From JACKEQ01 sp041389565 (GTDB taxonomy: Bacteria > Myxococcota_A > UBA796 > GCA-2862545), in the NCBI GenBank assembly GCA_041389565.1, contig JAWKRP010000015.1, positions 1 through 64,000 of the forward strand: a stretch of 64,000 bases of DNA, written 5' to 3'. Below, piece after piece: positions 25,007 to 32,791 of this stretch; within the stretch, counting starts at the first letter, position 1; every line of letters starts with the position of its first letter. The position numbers and the translations under genes are program-made. A model generated the notes under the pieces. It searched no databases. It saw only the letters and a list, made by a program, of their open reading frames with translations, and had not been told where the DNA came from.

Positions 25007-25579
25007 TCAGAGCGCGAGTGCCCACACCGCGGTGACGAGCCCGACCAGCGCGAGCACGGCGAGAGTCGCGGCCAGGCCCGCAGGCCAGCGGGAAGCCGGC
25101 GAGGTCGGGGGTGTCGACGGACCCACCACGCGCTCGACCACGGGCTGTGTGGGCGCGAGGCTGTCGAGGCTCGGCGGTCCCGACGGGGGCTCCGGGACCG
25201 GAGCCGAGCCGGTGAACGAGACCACCGCCGGGGGATCCCGACGGGTCGTCGGAGGCACGGTGTCCTGCACGCCGAGCTGCCTACGGAGATCGAGCAGCTG
25301 TTGGTCGGGGAGTCGCAATGGCCTCGGTGGAGGCGGGGCGTGCGGACGATCCGTCAGCGGCGCGTCCTCCGTGTCGATGTCGGGCTCGAGCTTCGGGAGG
25401 TCGGGCTCGGTCGGCTCCTCGTCGAGCCCCAACATCAGGCCCGGGCCCTGGAGGTCGAGCAGCAGGCGCTCGAGCTCGCGCCCTGCGAGGGCCCGCTCGA
25501 GCTCGATGGGCAGGCGCCGGGGAGCCTCGGTACGGTCGGCCGTCCCGTTCACGGGCGTCGATGTGCGGGGTCGTGCCAT
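25007..25579 (-). CDS. Tail-anchored protein, paralog B
   Basis: 190 residues from the ATG at 25579. It has the same build as 24128-24643: 'L-P-I-E-L-E-R-A-L-A-G-R-E-L-E-R', 'L-L-L-D-L-Q-G-P-G-L-M-L', a long acidic/Pro linker, 'D-S-L-A-P-T-Q-P-V-V-E-R-V-V' and one C-terminal helix (L-A-A-T-L-A-V-L-A-L-V-G-L-V). Identity is concentrated in the two short motifs, so these are probably interaction sites. The linker is divergent. The ATG has no clear Shine-Dalgarno sequence, like its paralog. Function unknown. Confidence 0.75.
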   Translation of the reverse strand: MARPRTSTPVNGTADRTEAPRRLPIELERALAGRELERLLLDLQGPGLMLGLDEEPTEPDLPKLEPDIDTEDAPLTDRPHAPPPPRPLRLPDQQLLDLRRQLGVQDTVPPTTRRDPPAVVSFTGSAPVPEPPSGPPSLDSLAPTQPVVERVVGPSTPPTSPASRWPAGLAATLAVLALVGLVTAVWALAL

Positions 25580-26110
25580 GCGGAGTTTGTGGCACGAATG
25601 CCGAAACGCACCAATGGCAGTGCGATGACAACGCCCGGCATCGCTGGCGGACACCAAAGCCACGGAGATCGTCGGGAGTCCGGAGCGCCGTCCCGGAGTC
25701 CAGCTGCCCGCGGTGCCTGAACTGGAAACGAACCACTCCTGGGGAGTCCTCGAACACCCCTGGACGACCGATCCGAGCGACAGCAGGCCAACTATCTTCG
25801 TTAAATCACATTTATTCGCAAAATCGTAATAATCATATGACATGGGTTGCCTGACAATCGTGTCGGGATACGGGGGTCCGTCGAGCATCCACCGCACTTT
25901 CTACGCTCTGACACTCCTCTGACACCGCACGCAAATTATCGAAGCCGTATAACCGAATCGTCTGCGGCCCCGAACCAACTGCCGAGAACTCTCGACCGAT
26001 CCAGCACGACCGGCTGAGCGGGACGGCTGTGTCCCAGCCCCGAACGCCCATTTCCATCCATCGCGGATGGAGCCCGCACCGCTGCGTTTCCAAGACGGGA
26101 AGTGAATGTC
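25580..26110. promoter_or_regulatory. 531-bp noncoding region upstream of the MglA operon
   Basis: No frame here looks coding: start sites, codon bias and homology are absent on both strands. The stretch 25795-25850 is AT-rich (for example cgtaataatcatatgac) and is the best place for a promoter serving the operon that starts at 26111. TGACA occurs repeatedly at 25847-25935 (catatgacatg, cctgacaatc, ctgacactcc, ctgacaccgc), echoing the motif in 24644-25006. Both AT-rich leaders may therefore bind the same factor. Confidence 0.5.
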
Positions 26111-26715
26111 ATGCGCCTCAACGCCAACAAACGTACACTCAGCGTCAAGATCGTCTACTACGGGCCCGGGCTGTGCGGGAAGACGACGAATCTGGAGTCC
26201 CTCCACGAGCAGTTCCCCGAGCGACAGCGCGGCGCGATGCTCCAGCTCACACGGAGACCGAGCGCACGCTGTTCTTCGACTACTTCCCGCTGAGCCTCGG
26301 CACGCTCGGGGGATTCCGCGTGAAGGTCGACTTCTTCACGGTCCCCGGCCAGTCGTTCTACCAGGCCACCCGACGGGTCGTGCTCGAGGGCGTCGACGGC
26401 ATCGTGTTCGTGGCGGATTCCTCGCCCGACCGCGAGGACGCGAACGTCGTCAGTCGCGAGGACCTCGTCGCCAACCTGCAGCGAAACGGCAAGTCGCTCG
26501 ACGACATCCCCCACGTGTACCAGTGGAACAAGCGTGACGTGCCGCGAGCCATCCCGCTCAGCGTGCTCGAGCGGTACCTGAACCCGGAGGGCGCGAAGAG
26601 CTTCGAAGCGGTCGCCGTCCGCGGCGAAGGCATCTGGGAGACCCAGTCCGCGCTGCTCCAGCAGGTGTTCGACTCCATCCGCCAGGCGACCCAGGCGAGG
26701 TCGCAGCATGGCTGA
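26111..26715 (+). pseudogene. mglA: MglA-type small GTPase interrupted by a one-base frameshift
   Basis: Polarity GTPase of the MglA family. Residues before the break carry the P-loop Y-Y-G-P-G-L-C-G-K-T-T. After base 26248 one base seems to be missing: 'atgctccagctc' runs into 'acacgg' where 'gacacgg' would give L-D-T-E-T-E-R-T-L-F-F-D. The second frame continues intact with T-V-P-G-Q (MglA form of switch II), V-D-G-I-V-F-V-A-D-S and N-K-R-D, and ends at 26715. The repaired protein would have about 201 residues, close to the usual 195. The clean downstream frame suggests a recent lesion, a sequencing error, or less likely programmed shifting. Its stop overlaps the next gene's start. Confidence 0.85.
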
Positions 26716-27490
26716 GTGCGCGCTGGATGCCGATCTGGAGGCCGTGCGCCTCGCGTCGCTGCTCCAGCTCGTCGAGAGCGAGATGTTCGACGGATGGCTC
26801 ACGTGCCCGACCGGTCGCATCGGCTTTCGCGAGGGCACCATCGTGGCGGCGACCTGCGGCGAGCTCGCCGGCATGGACGCCATTCGCGAGCTCTTCCTCT
26901 GCCCGACCGGCCGGGTGCGGCTGGAGAAGGGCACGGCCAGTGGAAACCCGCTCGGGAATGCGCTCGCCGTCGTGATGGAGGGCGTGCGCGTGGCGGACGA
27001 GTGGGACCGCCTCGCCGCCCTCGTGCTCGACGAGGCGCCGGGCTTCGAGGCTCCCGCCACCGGTCCCATCGACCGGAGCATGCTCGACGACTTCGACGGT
27101 CTCCGCACCACCTTCGAGGTCGTGAAGCGCGCCTCCCTCGCACCCTCGCTCGCTACCGATGCACTCGGGCAGCTCTTCGACAACGGCTGGCTCGTGGAGG
27201 TCGCCCCCGCGCGACCCGACGAGGTGCGCCGGCAGCACGCGCTGCTCGTGCTCGGAGCGGCATCCACGTCCCCCGAGCCCACCGAGCCCGAGCCCGCCGA
27301 GCCCGCTCGAGAGCCCGCCTCCAGCGAGGACTACTACGCGCGGATCGAAGCCGGTCGAAGCGCGCTCAAGTCCGGCCAGCACGACGACGCCGAGGCGGAC
27401 TTCCTCGCGGCCCTCGCCGCGCGGCCCGGCGACCGCATCGCCAGCCAGAACCTCAAGCGGGTCCGCGCTCTCCGCGCGCAGACCGCCTGA
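26708..27490 (+). CDS. DUF4388/PATAN-like protein with C-terminal TPR-like helices
   Basis: 260 residues; the ATG at 26708 overlaps the mglA stop. The N-terminal half carries the DUF4388 pattern: 'G-W-L-T-C-P-T-G-R-I-G-F-R-E-G-T-I-V-A-A' followed by 'L-F-L-C-P-T-G-R-V-R-L-E-K-G', with G-x-D-A-I-x-x-L in between. A Pro/Glu linker leads to a short TPR ('Y-Y-A-R-I-E-A-G-R-S-A-L-K-S-G-Q-H-D-D-A-E'). DUF4388 proteins often accompany MglA, roadblock and Frz-type systems and act as adaptors. It is probably an effector or scaffold for the GTPase. Confidence 0.82.
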   Translation: MAECALDADLEAVRLASLLQLVESEMFDGWLTCPTGRIGFREGTIVAATCGELAGMDAIRELFLCPTGRVRLEKGTASGNPLGNALAVVMEGVRVADEWDRLAALVLDEAPGFEAPATGPIDRSMLDDFDGLRTTFEVVKRASLAPSLATDALGQLFDNGWLVEVAPARPDEVRRQHALLVLGAASTSPEPTEPEPAEPAREPASSEDYYARIEAGRSALKSGQHDDAEADFLAALAARPGDRIASQNLKRVRALRAQTA

Positions 27491-27517
27491 TCCGACCCAA
27501 CCCCAAGGAGCACCACC

Positions 27518-27886
27518 ATGTCCCGAGTCGAGAACATCACCCGCGCACTCAAGGCCCTCAACACCAACACTCCCGACATCGAGGCCGCTGCGGTCGTCGA
27601 CAACGACGGTCTCGTCATCGCCAGCGCGATGCCCGCCGACATCGACGACGACTCGGTCGCCGCGATGAGTGCCGCCCTGCTCGGCCTCTCCGAGCGCATC
27701 ACCGGCGAGCTGGACCGCGGCGAGTTCGAGCTCGTCATGCTCCGCGGCGCCGAGGGCTACTCCGTGCTCGTGCGCTGCGGGCCCGACGCCGTGCTCACCG
27801 TCCTCGCCGCGAAGAGCGCGAAGCTCGGGCTGATCTTCCTGGACGTCATGCGCTCCAGCAAGGAAATCGCCCGGCTGCTGGGCTGA
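27518..27886 (+). CDS. Roadblock/LC7 domain protein (MglB-like)
   Basis: 122 residues, a single roadblock/LC7 domain. Key features: 'I-E-A-A-A-V-V-D-N-D-G-L-V-I-A-S' (the typical beta-hairpin), a middle helix 'A-A-M-S-A-A-L-L-G-L-S-E-R-I' and 'L-V-R-C-G-P-D-A-V-L-T-V-L-A-A'. MglB homodimers act as GTPase-activating proteins for MglA, so this is the candidate GAP for the GTPase in the same operon. The next gene starts three bases after the stop codon. Confidence 0.9.
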   Translation: MSRVENITRALKALNTNTPDIEAAAVVDNDGLVIASAMPADIDDDSVAAMSAALLGLSERITGELDRGEFELVMLRGAEGYSVLVRCGPDAVLTVLAAKSAKLGLIFLDVMRSSKEIARLLG

Positions 27887-27888
27887 TC

Positions 27889-28311
27889 ATGCAGATCGGG
27901 ATCGAGCTCAAGGTCACGAGCGTCCTCGACGCCATGAACGTGTTGGGCGGGTACCACCGCTCCCTCGTCTGCACCGAGGACGGCCTGCTCATCGCGTCGG
28001 CAGGAGACGGTGGGGTCGGCGACGGCGAAGACCTCGCGGCCTTCACCAGCCTGTTCGACACCGTGGTGGAGCGCGCGCGTCGTGACCTCGGATTCGACGG
28101 CGTCGACGAGGTGACGTTGCTCGATCCCCAGGGGCAACGCCTGGTGATCCGCCCGTTGCCCATCGTCGCCAAGCCGAGACTGTTCCTCGTGGTCCGGATG
28201 CCCAAGCACACCACGTGGCGACGAAACACGAACCAGGCATGCGCGCGGATCACCCCGCTGCTCGAGCCGCTCACCGAAGGGACGCAGGATGCCGACCCAG
28301 ACCCCGCTTGA
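27889..28311 (+). CDS. Second roadblock-like protein
   Basis: 140 residues from the ATG at 27889. It has the same beta-hairpin pattern ('L-V-C-T-E-D-G-L-L-I-A-S-A-G') with an acidic insertion and a long basic C-terminal extension. It is more diverged than the product of 27518 and could form a heterodimer with it. The last 23 bp overlap the next gene, indicating translational coupling. Without a structure search I cannot exclude a related longin-type fold. Confidence 0.75.
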   Translation: MQIGIELKVTSVLDAMNVLGGYHRSLVCTEDGLLIASAGDGGVGDGEDLAAFTSLFDTVVERARRDLGFDGVDEVTLLDPQGQRLVIRPLPIVAKPRLFLVVRMPKHTTWRRNTNQACARITPLLEPLTEGTQDADPDPA

Positions 28312-29107
28312 GCTCGAGTTCGACTTCTCCCCCGAGGCCCTCGCAGACGCGTTGATGGGCCGAGGGGACGAGCTCGCCATCGACCTCGACCACGAGGTCG
28401 ACGAGCTCCAGGCGGTCGCCCGGCGCATCGCCGGCAACCACGTCGACGTCCTCGCCAGCTTCGCCCGCGCCGCGTTCGCGGGACAGGCGGGACGCGGCGA
28501 CCACGAGCAGTTCGCGGGCGCGCTCGCCAGCCTGGCGCGCCTCGCCGAGGCGGCGGGAGACGAGGCGCAGTCCCTCGTCCTCGCTCAGATGCAGAAGGAC
28601 ATCGAGAGCCGCCTCACCCGGCTCCACGACCTCAACGATCGCAATCGCTTCCTCCCCCGCCTCCAGCGCTTCGTCGACGCGTTCGCAGCGTGTCTGGACG
28701 GCGACGATGCGGCGCGCCTCCACCGCCTCATCCACTTCGAGCCCGGCACGCTGCCGCTGCTCTCCGAGCTCGAGGGGCTGCGCGGCATCGGTCCGAAGCG
28801 GCTCTCGCGCCTGTACTGCTGCGGCCTCTACACGGTCGAGGTGGTCGCACCGGCAGACGCCACCGAGGTGGCGCAGGTCACCGGGCTCCCCGGCAAGCTC
28901 TCCACCGCCGTGGTCGAGGCCACCCGCCGGTGGGCGTACGAGCGTCGCGAGGCCTCGATCCACGAGATCCGCATGCGCGTCCGCGAGCTCGACCGCATGG
29001 CCGCATCCCTCCCGGGGCCCCTGCCCGCCGACCTCGTCGCCGAGGCGGAGCTCGCCATCACCGAGCTCCGGCAGACCCTGGATCTCCACACCCGAGGTGC
29101 ACGATGA
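28289..29107 (+). CDS. Helical protein with C-terminal helix-hairpin-helix domain
   Basis: 272 residues from the ATG at 28289, overlapping the previous gene. The N-terminal 150 residues are alpha-helical and acidic. Residues about 155-215 form a DUF4332-like HhH pair: 'E-L-E-G-L-R-G-I-G-P-K-R-L-S-R-L-Y' and 'V-A-Q-V-T-G-L-P-G-K-L-S-T-A-V-V-E-A'. Such domains bind DNA backbone or act as protein adaptors. A basic tail follows. Its stop overlaps the start of the HU-like gene, pointing to a DNA-related function inside this GTPase operon. Confidence 0.72.
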   Translation: MPTQTPLELEFDFSPEALADALMGRGDELAIDLDHEVDELQAVARRIAGNHVDVLASFARAAFAGQAGRGDHEQFAGALASLARLAEAAGDEAQSLVLAQMQKDIESRLTRLHDLNDRNRFLPRLQRFVDAFAACLDGDDAARLHRLIHFEPGTLPLLSELEGLRGIGPKRLSRLYCCGLYTVEVVAPADATEVAQVTGLPGKLSTAVVEATRRWAYERREASIHEIRMRVRELDRMAASLPGPLPADLVAEAELAITELRQTLDLHTRGAR

Positions 29108-29643
29108 ACTGGACCGACCTGATCACCACCGTCGCCGCGCGAGCCGGCACATCCATCGACGACACCCGCGAGGTGCTCAACGCGTTCGTCGACGTCTCCA
29201 CACAGCAGATCGTCGACGGCGAGCGGGTGGTCGTCCGCGGGCTCGGAACGCTCGGTACCCGCTGGGTGGGCTCGCGCACGCTCCGGTCGGTGTCCGACGG
29301 GCGCAAGCTCCGGCTCGACGGGCGGCACGTGGCCCAGTTCCGGCCCTCGCGCAGCCTCAAGCAGTCGCTCGTGAAGCAGTCCCCCCAGCTGTGGCGGGAC
29401 GAGCGGCACCAGAAGGCCTGGAAGGTCGCCGAGACCCTGGTCGCCGACCTCGCGCTGTACCACCCCACCCAGGCCCCGAAGCTCGACGCCGACGCGCCGA
29501 GCACCACGATCCAGGACGCCTGCTCCGCGAGCTTCGGACCGCTGTGGGCCCGCGTGCGCACCACCTACGAGGCCCAGGTGCCCGCCGAGATCCGCGCCTC
29601 CAAGGACTACCTCGCCCTCGCCGCCCACTCCCGCTGGGCCTGA
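29104..29643 (+). CDS. HU-family DNA-binding protein with C-terminal helical extension
   Basis: 179 residues; the ATG at 29104 overlaps the previous stop. Residues 1 to about 90 match HU/IHF: 'A-A-R-A-G-T-S-I-D-D-T-R-E-V-L-N-A-F-V-D-V', 'V-V-V-R-G-L-G-T-L-G' and a basic beta arm ending in 'F-R-P-S-R-S-L-K'. The remaining 90 residues contain 'A-E-T-L-V-A-D-L-A-L-Y-H' and 'V-R-T-T-Y-E-A-Q-V-P-A-E-I-R'. These resemble the 'L-A-R-x-x-V-S-D-I-x-L-Y' tail found on various myxobacterial signalling and zinc-ribbon proteins (from memory). The fusion suggests an adaptor that couples DNA binding to the other operon products. Confidence 0.78.
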   Translation: MNWTDLITTVAARAGTSIDDTREVLNAFVDVSTQQIVDGERVVVRGLGTLGTRWVGSRTLRSVSDGRKLRLDGRHVAQFRPSRSLKQSLVKQSPQLWRDERHQKAWKVAETLVADLALYHPTQAPKLDADAPSTTIQDACSASFGPLWARVRTTYEAQVPAEIRASKDYLALAAHSRWA

Positions 29644-29679
29644 ACGCTCACATCACCCCTGAACCCAATGGAGATTCCG

Positions 29680-30156
29680 ATGAACACCACCTACGACCAC
29701 CGCCCCACCCTCGGTGACTTCAGCAGCATCGTCTGCTTCCGGGCCGTCGTGGTCGGCATGGAAGAAGCACTCGGCAAGCGCGCCGCCCTCGTCTCGCTCA
29801 AGGCCGCAGGCCGGCTCCGCGGGGCCCAGCTCGTCGAGAGCCTCGGCCTCACGGGGAAGGGACCCGACGACTCCGTCGCCCTCGCGAAGGCCCTCGACGA
29901 CGCGCTCGGCGCCCAGGGCACGCGGCTCTGCTACGTGCCGCGGGTCGACCGGGACGGCGAGAACTTCACCGTCTACCTGAAGGAGACCATCTGCTCCGCC
30001 GACGAGCCGATGGGCTCGGACCGCGAGCTGTCGTTCACCTTCGGGGCCCTGCACGGCGCGATCGAAGCGCTGTACGGCGTGAAGCTCCGCGGCAAGCAGA
30101 CCGGGAGCGTGCTCCGCGGGCAGGACTTCGACATCATCTCGCTCGAGCCTCGCTGA
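29680..30156 (+). CDS. V4R-like ligand-binding domain protein
   Basis: 158 residues from the ATG at 29680, with GGAG at 29670-29673. An upstream in-frame ATG at 29668 would place the SD inside the gene. The second half fits the V4R (4-vinyl reductase, hydrocarbon-binding) domain: 'S-F-T-F-G-A-L-H-G-A-I-E-A-L-Y-G-V-K-L-R-G' followed by 'V-L-R-G-Q-D-F-D-I-I', with Cys109 (T-I-C-S) before it. V4R domains bind small molecules or metals and occur in regulators, BchJ and TRAPP-like proteins. This is the likely end of the MglA operon. Its partner ligand is unknown. Confidence 0.68.
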   Translation: MNTTYDHRPTLGDFSSIVCFRAVVVGMEEALGKRAALVSLKAAGRLRGAQLVESLGLTGKGPDDSVALAKALDDALGAQGTRLCYVPRVDRDGENFTVYLKETICSADEPMGSDRELSFTFGALHGAIEALYGVKLRGKQTGSVLRGQDFDIISLEPR

Positions 30157-30246
30157 TCGGCGCTCGGCGTGGGGCGGTCGGAGGTGTGGCCGGTGGACGG
30201 AGCCCGTCCCGCCATGCTCCACTCCCCACCCGAGGTCCGCACAGCG

Positions 30247-32739
30247 ATGTCCGCGATCGAACCCGATCTCCCCCGCGATCTCGTCGACGCCCTGCGCGCC
30301 GCACCCGACGATCCCGACGTGTGGAGCGTGCTCGGAGACTGGCTCCAGCAGAGCGGACACGTGCGGGGCGAGCTGTGTGCGATCGATCGCGCGCGCCAGG
30401 ACGCTCCGTGGGGCGCCCAGGGACGGCGGCTGCGGGAGCGCCGGTCCGCGCTGCTCGACGCCCACCGCGACGTGCTGGTCGGCCCCGTCGACACGCCCGG
30501 TCTCGCTACCACCCTGCGCTGGGACCGCGGCTATCCGAGCGCCCTCGAGCTCGACTGGACCGGCCCGTCCTCCCACGCCGCCGCCGCGTTCTCGGCGGTG
30601 CTCCACCATCCCGCGATGCGCTTCCTGCGCACGCTCACCCTCACCGGCACGCCGCTCCTGCTCACCAGCCTCGTCGACCAGCTGGCCGCGCGGGACTGGC
30701 CGCTGCTCGAGCGCCTCGCCCTCGGGCCGGGCACCCAGGGCATCCTGCCGGTGTTCGCCCCGCTCGAGCCCGCCCTCGCCCGCATGCCGTCGCTCCGCGA
30801 GCTCACGCTCACCGCCGAGTACGTCGACAGCTTCCTCGACGATCTCGACCCCGCGCCCGTCCAGACGCTCACCCTCCGCGGCGATGTGGGCCTGCACGGG
30901 CTCCGCGCGCTGCGCGGTCGCGGCCTGCGGTCCCTCACTCTCGACCTGTTCCGCGACCCACCCACGGGTCGAAACGCCTCCGACGCGCTCCACGGCATGC
31001 CACCCCTCGATCACCTCGGCCTGCGCGGGCTGGTCGACGTGGCCACCTTCGCGCCAGCCCCCCTCGACGTGCGGGTGCTCGACCTCTCCATGGGCGACCT
31101 CGACGACACCGGTGCCCGCGCGCTCGCCGCCCGCGCCGACCGGTTCCCCCGCCTCGAGCGTCTCGTCGTCCACGAGAGTCGCCTCACCGCCGCCGGCATC
31201 GACGCGCTGCGCGAGGCCTTCCCGGCGGTCGACGCCGAGGGCCAGGACCCCGAGCTCCGCGGGTCCGTCCACACCCGCGTCGCCGAGACCACCCGTGCCC
31301 GCAGGGACCAGGCGCGCACCGCCTTCGTAGAAGGCCGCTACGACGACTCCGGAGCCGTCTACCGTTCGCTGGAGCGCATCGCCGTCGCGCTCGGCCATCG
31401 ATCCCTCGAGGAACAGGCCTGGCTGGGGCTCGCCACCGTGGCCAGCGCGCTCGGGCGACCCGACCGCGCCGCGGCCCTCCAGGAGCGGCTGCTCGAGCGT
31501 CCCCCCGAGACTCCCGACAAGCTCTCGGCCCTCGCGCAGACCCGCCGGTCCCAGGGCCACACGCACCACGCGGAGGAGCTGCTGGAGCGGGCCATCGCGC
31601 TGGGCGGGCCCAATGGGTCCAGCGCCATCCGGGTGGAGCTCGCCACCGTCCAGCTCACACGGGGAGACCTCGCCGCCGCGCTCGCGACGGTGCAGGCGGC
31701 CGCAGACCTCGAGCGCGAGGCCAGCACCGAGACCTCGCGCACCGCCAGCGTGCTCGGCATGGTCCAGCAGGCCCGCGGGAGGTTCGCCGAGGCCGAGCAA
31801 GCCTATGTCCGCGCCCTCGAGCTCGAGGACTGGGCACCCGCACGTCTCCCGATCCGCCTGAACCTCGGCCAGGCGCGGTGGCTGCTCGGGCGCGCCGCTG
31901 AAGCCCGGGAGGCCTACGAAGCCGTGGCGGCCGAGGCCCGGGAGCACGGCATCGTGCGGTTCGAGGCGTCTGCGTGGGCGGATCTCGGCCACCTCCACCT
32001 GAACGGCGGCCATCCCGCGGAAGCGGTCCGCGCGCTGGAGACGGCCGTTCCGCTCGTCCAGTCCGCGGGCGCCCTCCCGAAGCTGGGGGAGGTGTACGTG
32101 AACCTCGGCACCGCGAAGCTCGCGCTCGGCGACGTCGACGGCGCCGAACAGGCCCTGCGGGACGGGCTCGTCACGATGCAGCAGGTCGGAAGTCGCCAGT
32201 GGGTGGCCCTCGCCTGGTCGGGGCTCGCCGACGTGCACCTGCAGCGCGACGATCGCGCCGCCGGGCGGTCCGCCTGCGAGGAGGCGCTCGCGGTACAGGA
32301 CGCCCTCGGCGATCGCTGGTGCTCGTGCCGCACGCGCACCCAGCTCGCCGACCTGAGCCTGGCCGGAGGCGACCTCGACGCCGCGTCCGCCCACCTCGAG
32401 CGCGCACACGCCGACGCCGTGTCGGCCGGCAATCGCCGGTACGCGGCCTGGATCACCTTCGAGCAGGCGCGGGTGGCGCACGCCCGCGGAGAGGATCCGG
32501 TCCCGGCGTACCGAGCCGCGCTCGACGCGCTCGAGCCCATCGGAGACCCTCTGATGCAGGGGCGCGCGCTCGCATGCCTGGGGATCGTCGAGCCGCACCG
32601 CCTCGACGAAGCACGCGCGCTGCTCGGAGCGGCGGGAGACCGCGAAGGTCTCGACCAGATCGAACAGATCGCGCATGCCCGCGTCGGACGCCCCATCGGG
32701 CCCGGCCTGTTCGCGGACTGGCTGCGCGCCGTCACCTGA
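30247..32739 (+). CDS. TIGR02996/LRR-like protein with long TPR array
   Basis: 830 residues. The first 55 residues ('L-V-D-A-L-R-A-A-P-D-D-P-D-V-W-S-V-L-G-D-W-L-Q-Q-S-G') match the repeat-companion domain TIGR02996, a planctomycete/myxobacterial N-terminal module. Residues about 110-330 are LRR-like ('L-R-T-L-T-L-T-G-T-P', 'L-E-R-L-A-L-G-P-G'). Residues 350-770 form about nine TPRs. There are no catalytic residues or membrane spans, so it is probably a cytoplasmic protein-binding scaffold. The start is uncertain: ATG 30247 is preferred because the domain normally begins there, but ATG 30214 is possible. It may belong to the operon upstream (90 bp gap). Confidence 0.78.
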   Translation: MSAIEPDLPRDLVDALRAAPDDPDVWSVLGDWLQQSGHVRGELCAIDRARQDAPWGAQGRRLRERRSALLDAHRDVLVGPVDTPGLATTLRWDRGYPSALELDWTGPSSHAAAAFSAVLHHPAMRFLRTLTLTGTPLLLTSLVDQLAARDWPLLERLALGPGTQGILPVFAPLEPALARMPSLRELTLTAEYVDSFLDDLDPAPVQTLTLRGDVGLHGLRALRGRGLRSLTLDLFRDPPTGRNASDALHGMPPLDHLGLRGLVDVATFAPAPLDVRVLDLSMGDLDDTGARALAARADRFPRLERLVVHESRLTAAGIDALREAFPAVDAEGQDPELRGSVHTRVAETTRARRDQARTAFVEGRYDDSGAVYRSLERIAVALGHRSLEEQAWLGLATVASALGRPDRAAALQERLLERPPETPDKLSALAQTRRSQGHTHHAEELLERAIALGGPNGSSAIRVELATVQLTRGDLAAALATVQAAADLEREASTETSRTASVLGMVQQARGRFAEAEQAYVRALELEDWAPARLPIRLNLGQARWLLGRAAEAREAYEAVAAEAREHGIVRFEASAWADLGHLHLNGGHPAEAVRALETAVPLVQSAGALPKLGEVYVNLGTAKLALGDVDGAEQALRDGLVTMQQVGSRQWVALAWSGLADVHLQRDDRAAGRSACEEALAVQDALGDRWCSCRTRTQLADLSLAGGDLDAASAHLERAHADAVSAGNRRYAAWITFEQARVAHARGEDPVPAYRAALDALEPIGDPLMQGRALACLGIVEPHRLDEARALLGAAGDREGLDQIEQIAHARVGRPIGPGLFADWLRAVT

Positions 32740-32791
32740 AGCCACCGGGACTTGCTAGGATCCCTCCAGGTCCCACTCCTCGGGAGACCGC

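Noticed and set aside
25580..26110. Small genes in the long leader of the MglA operon
   Set aside because: The open frames there have no ribosome-binding sites, no codon bias like their neighbours and no recognisable domains.
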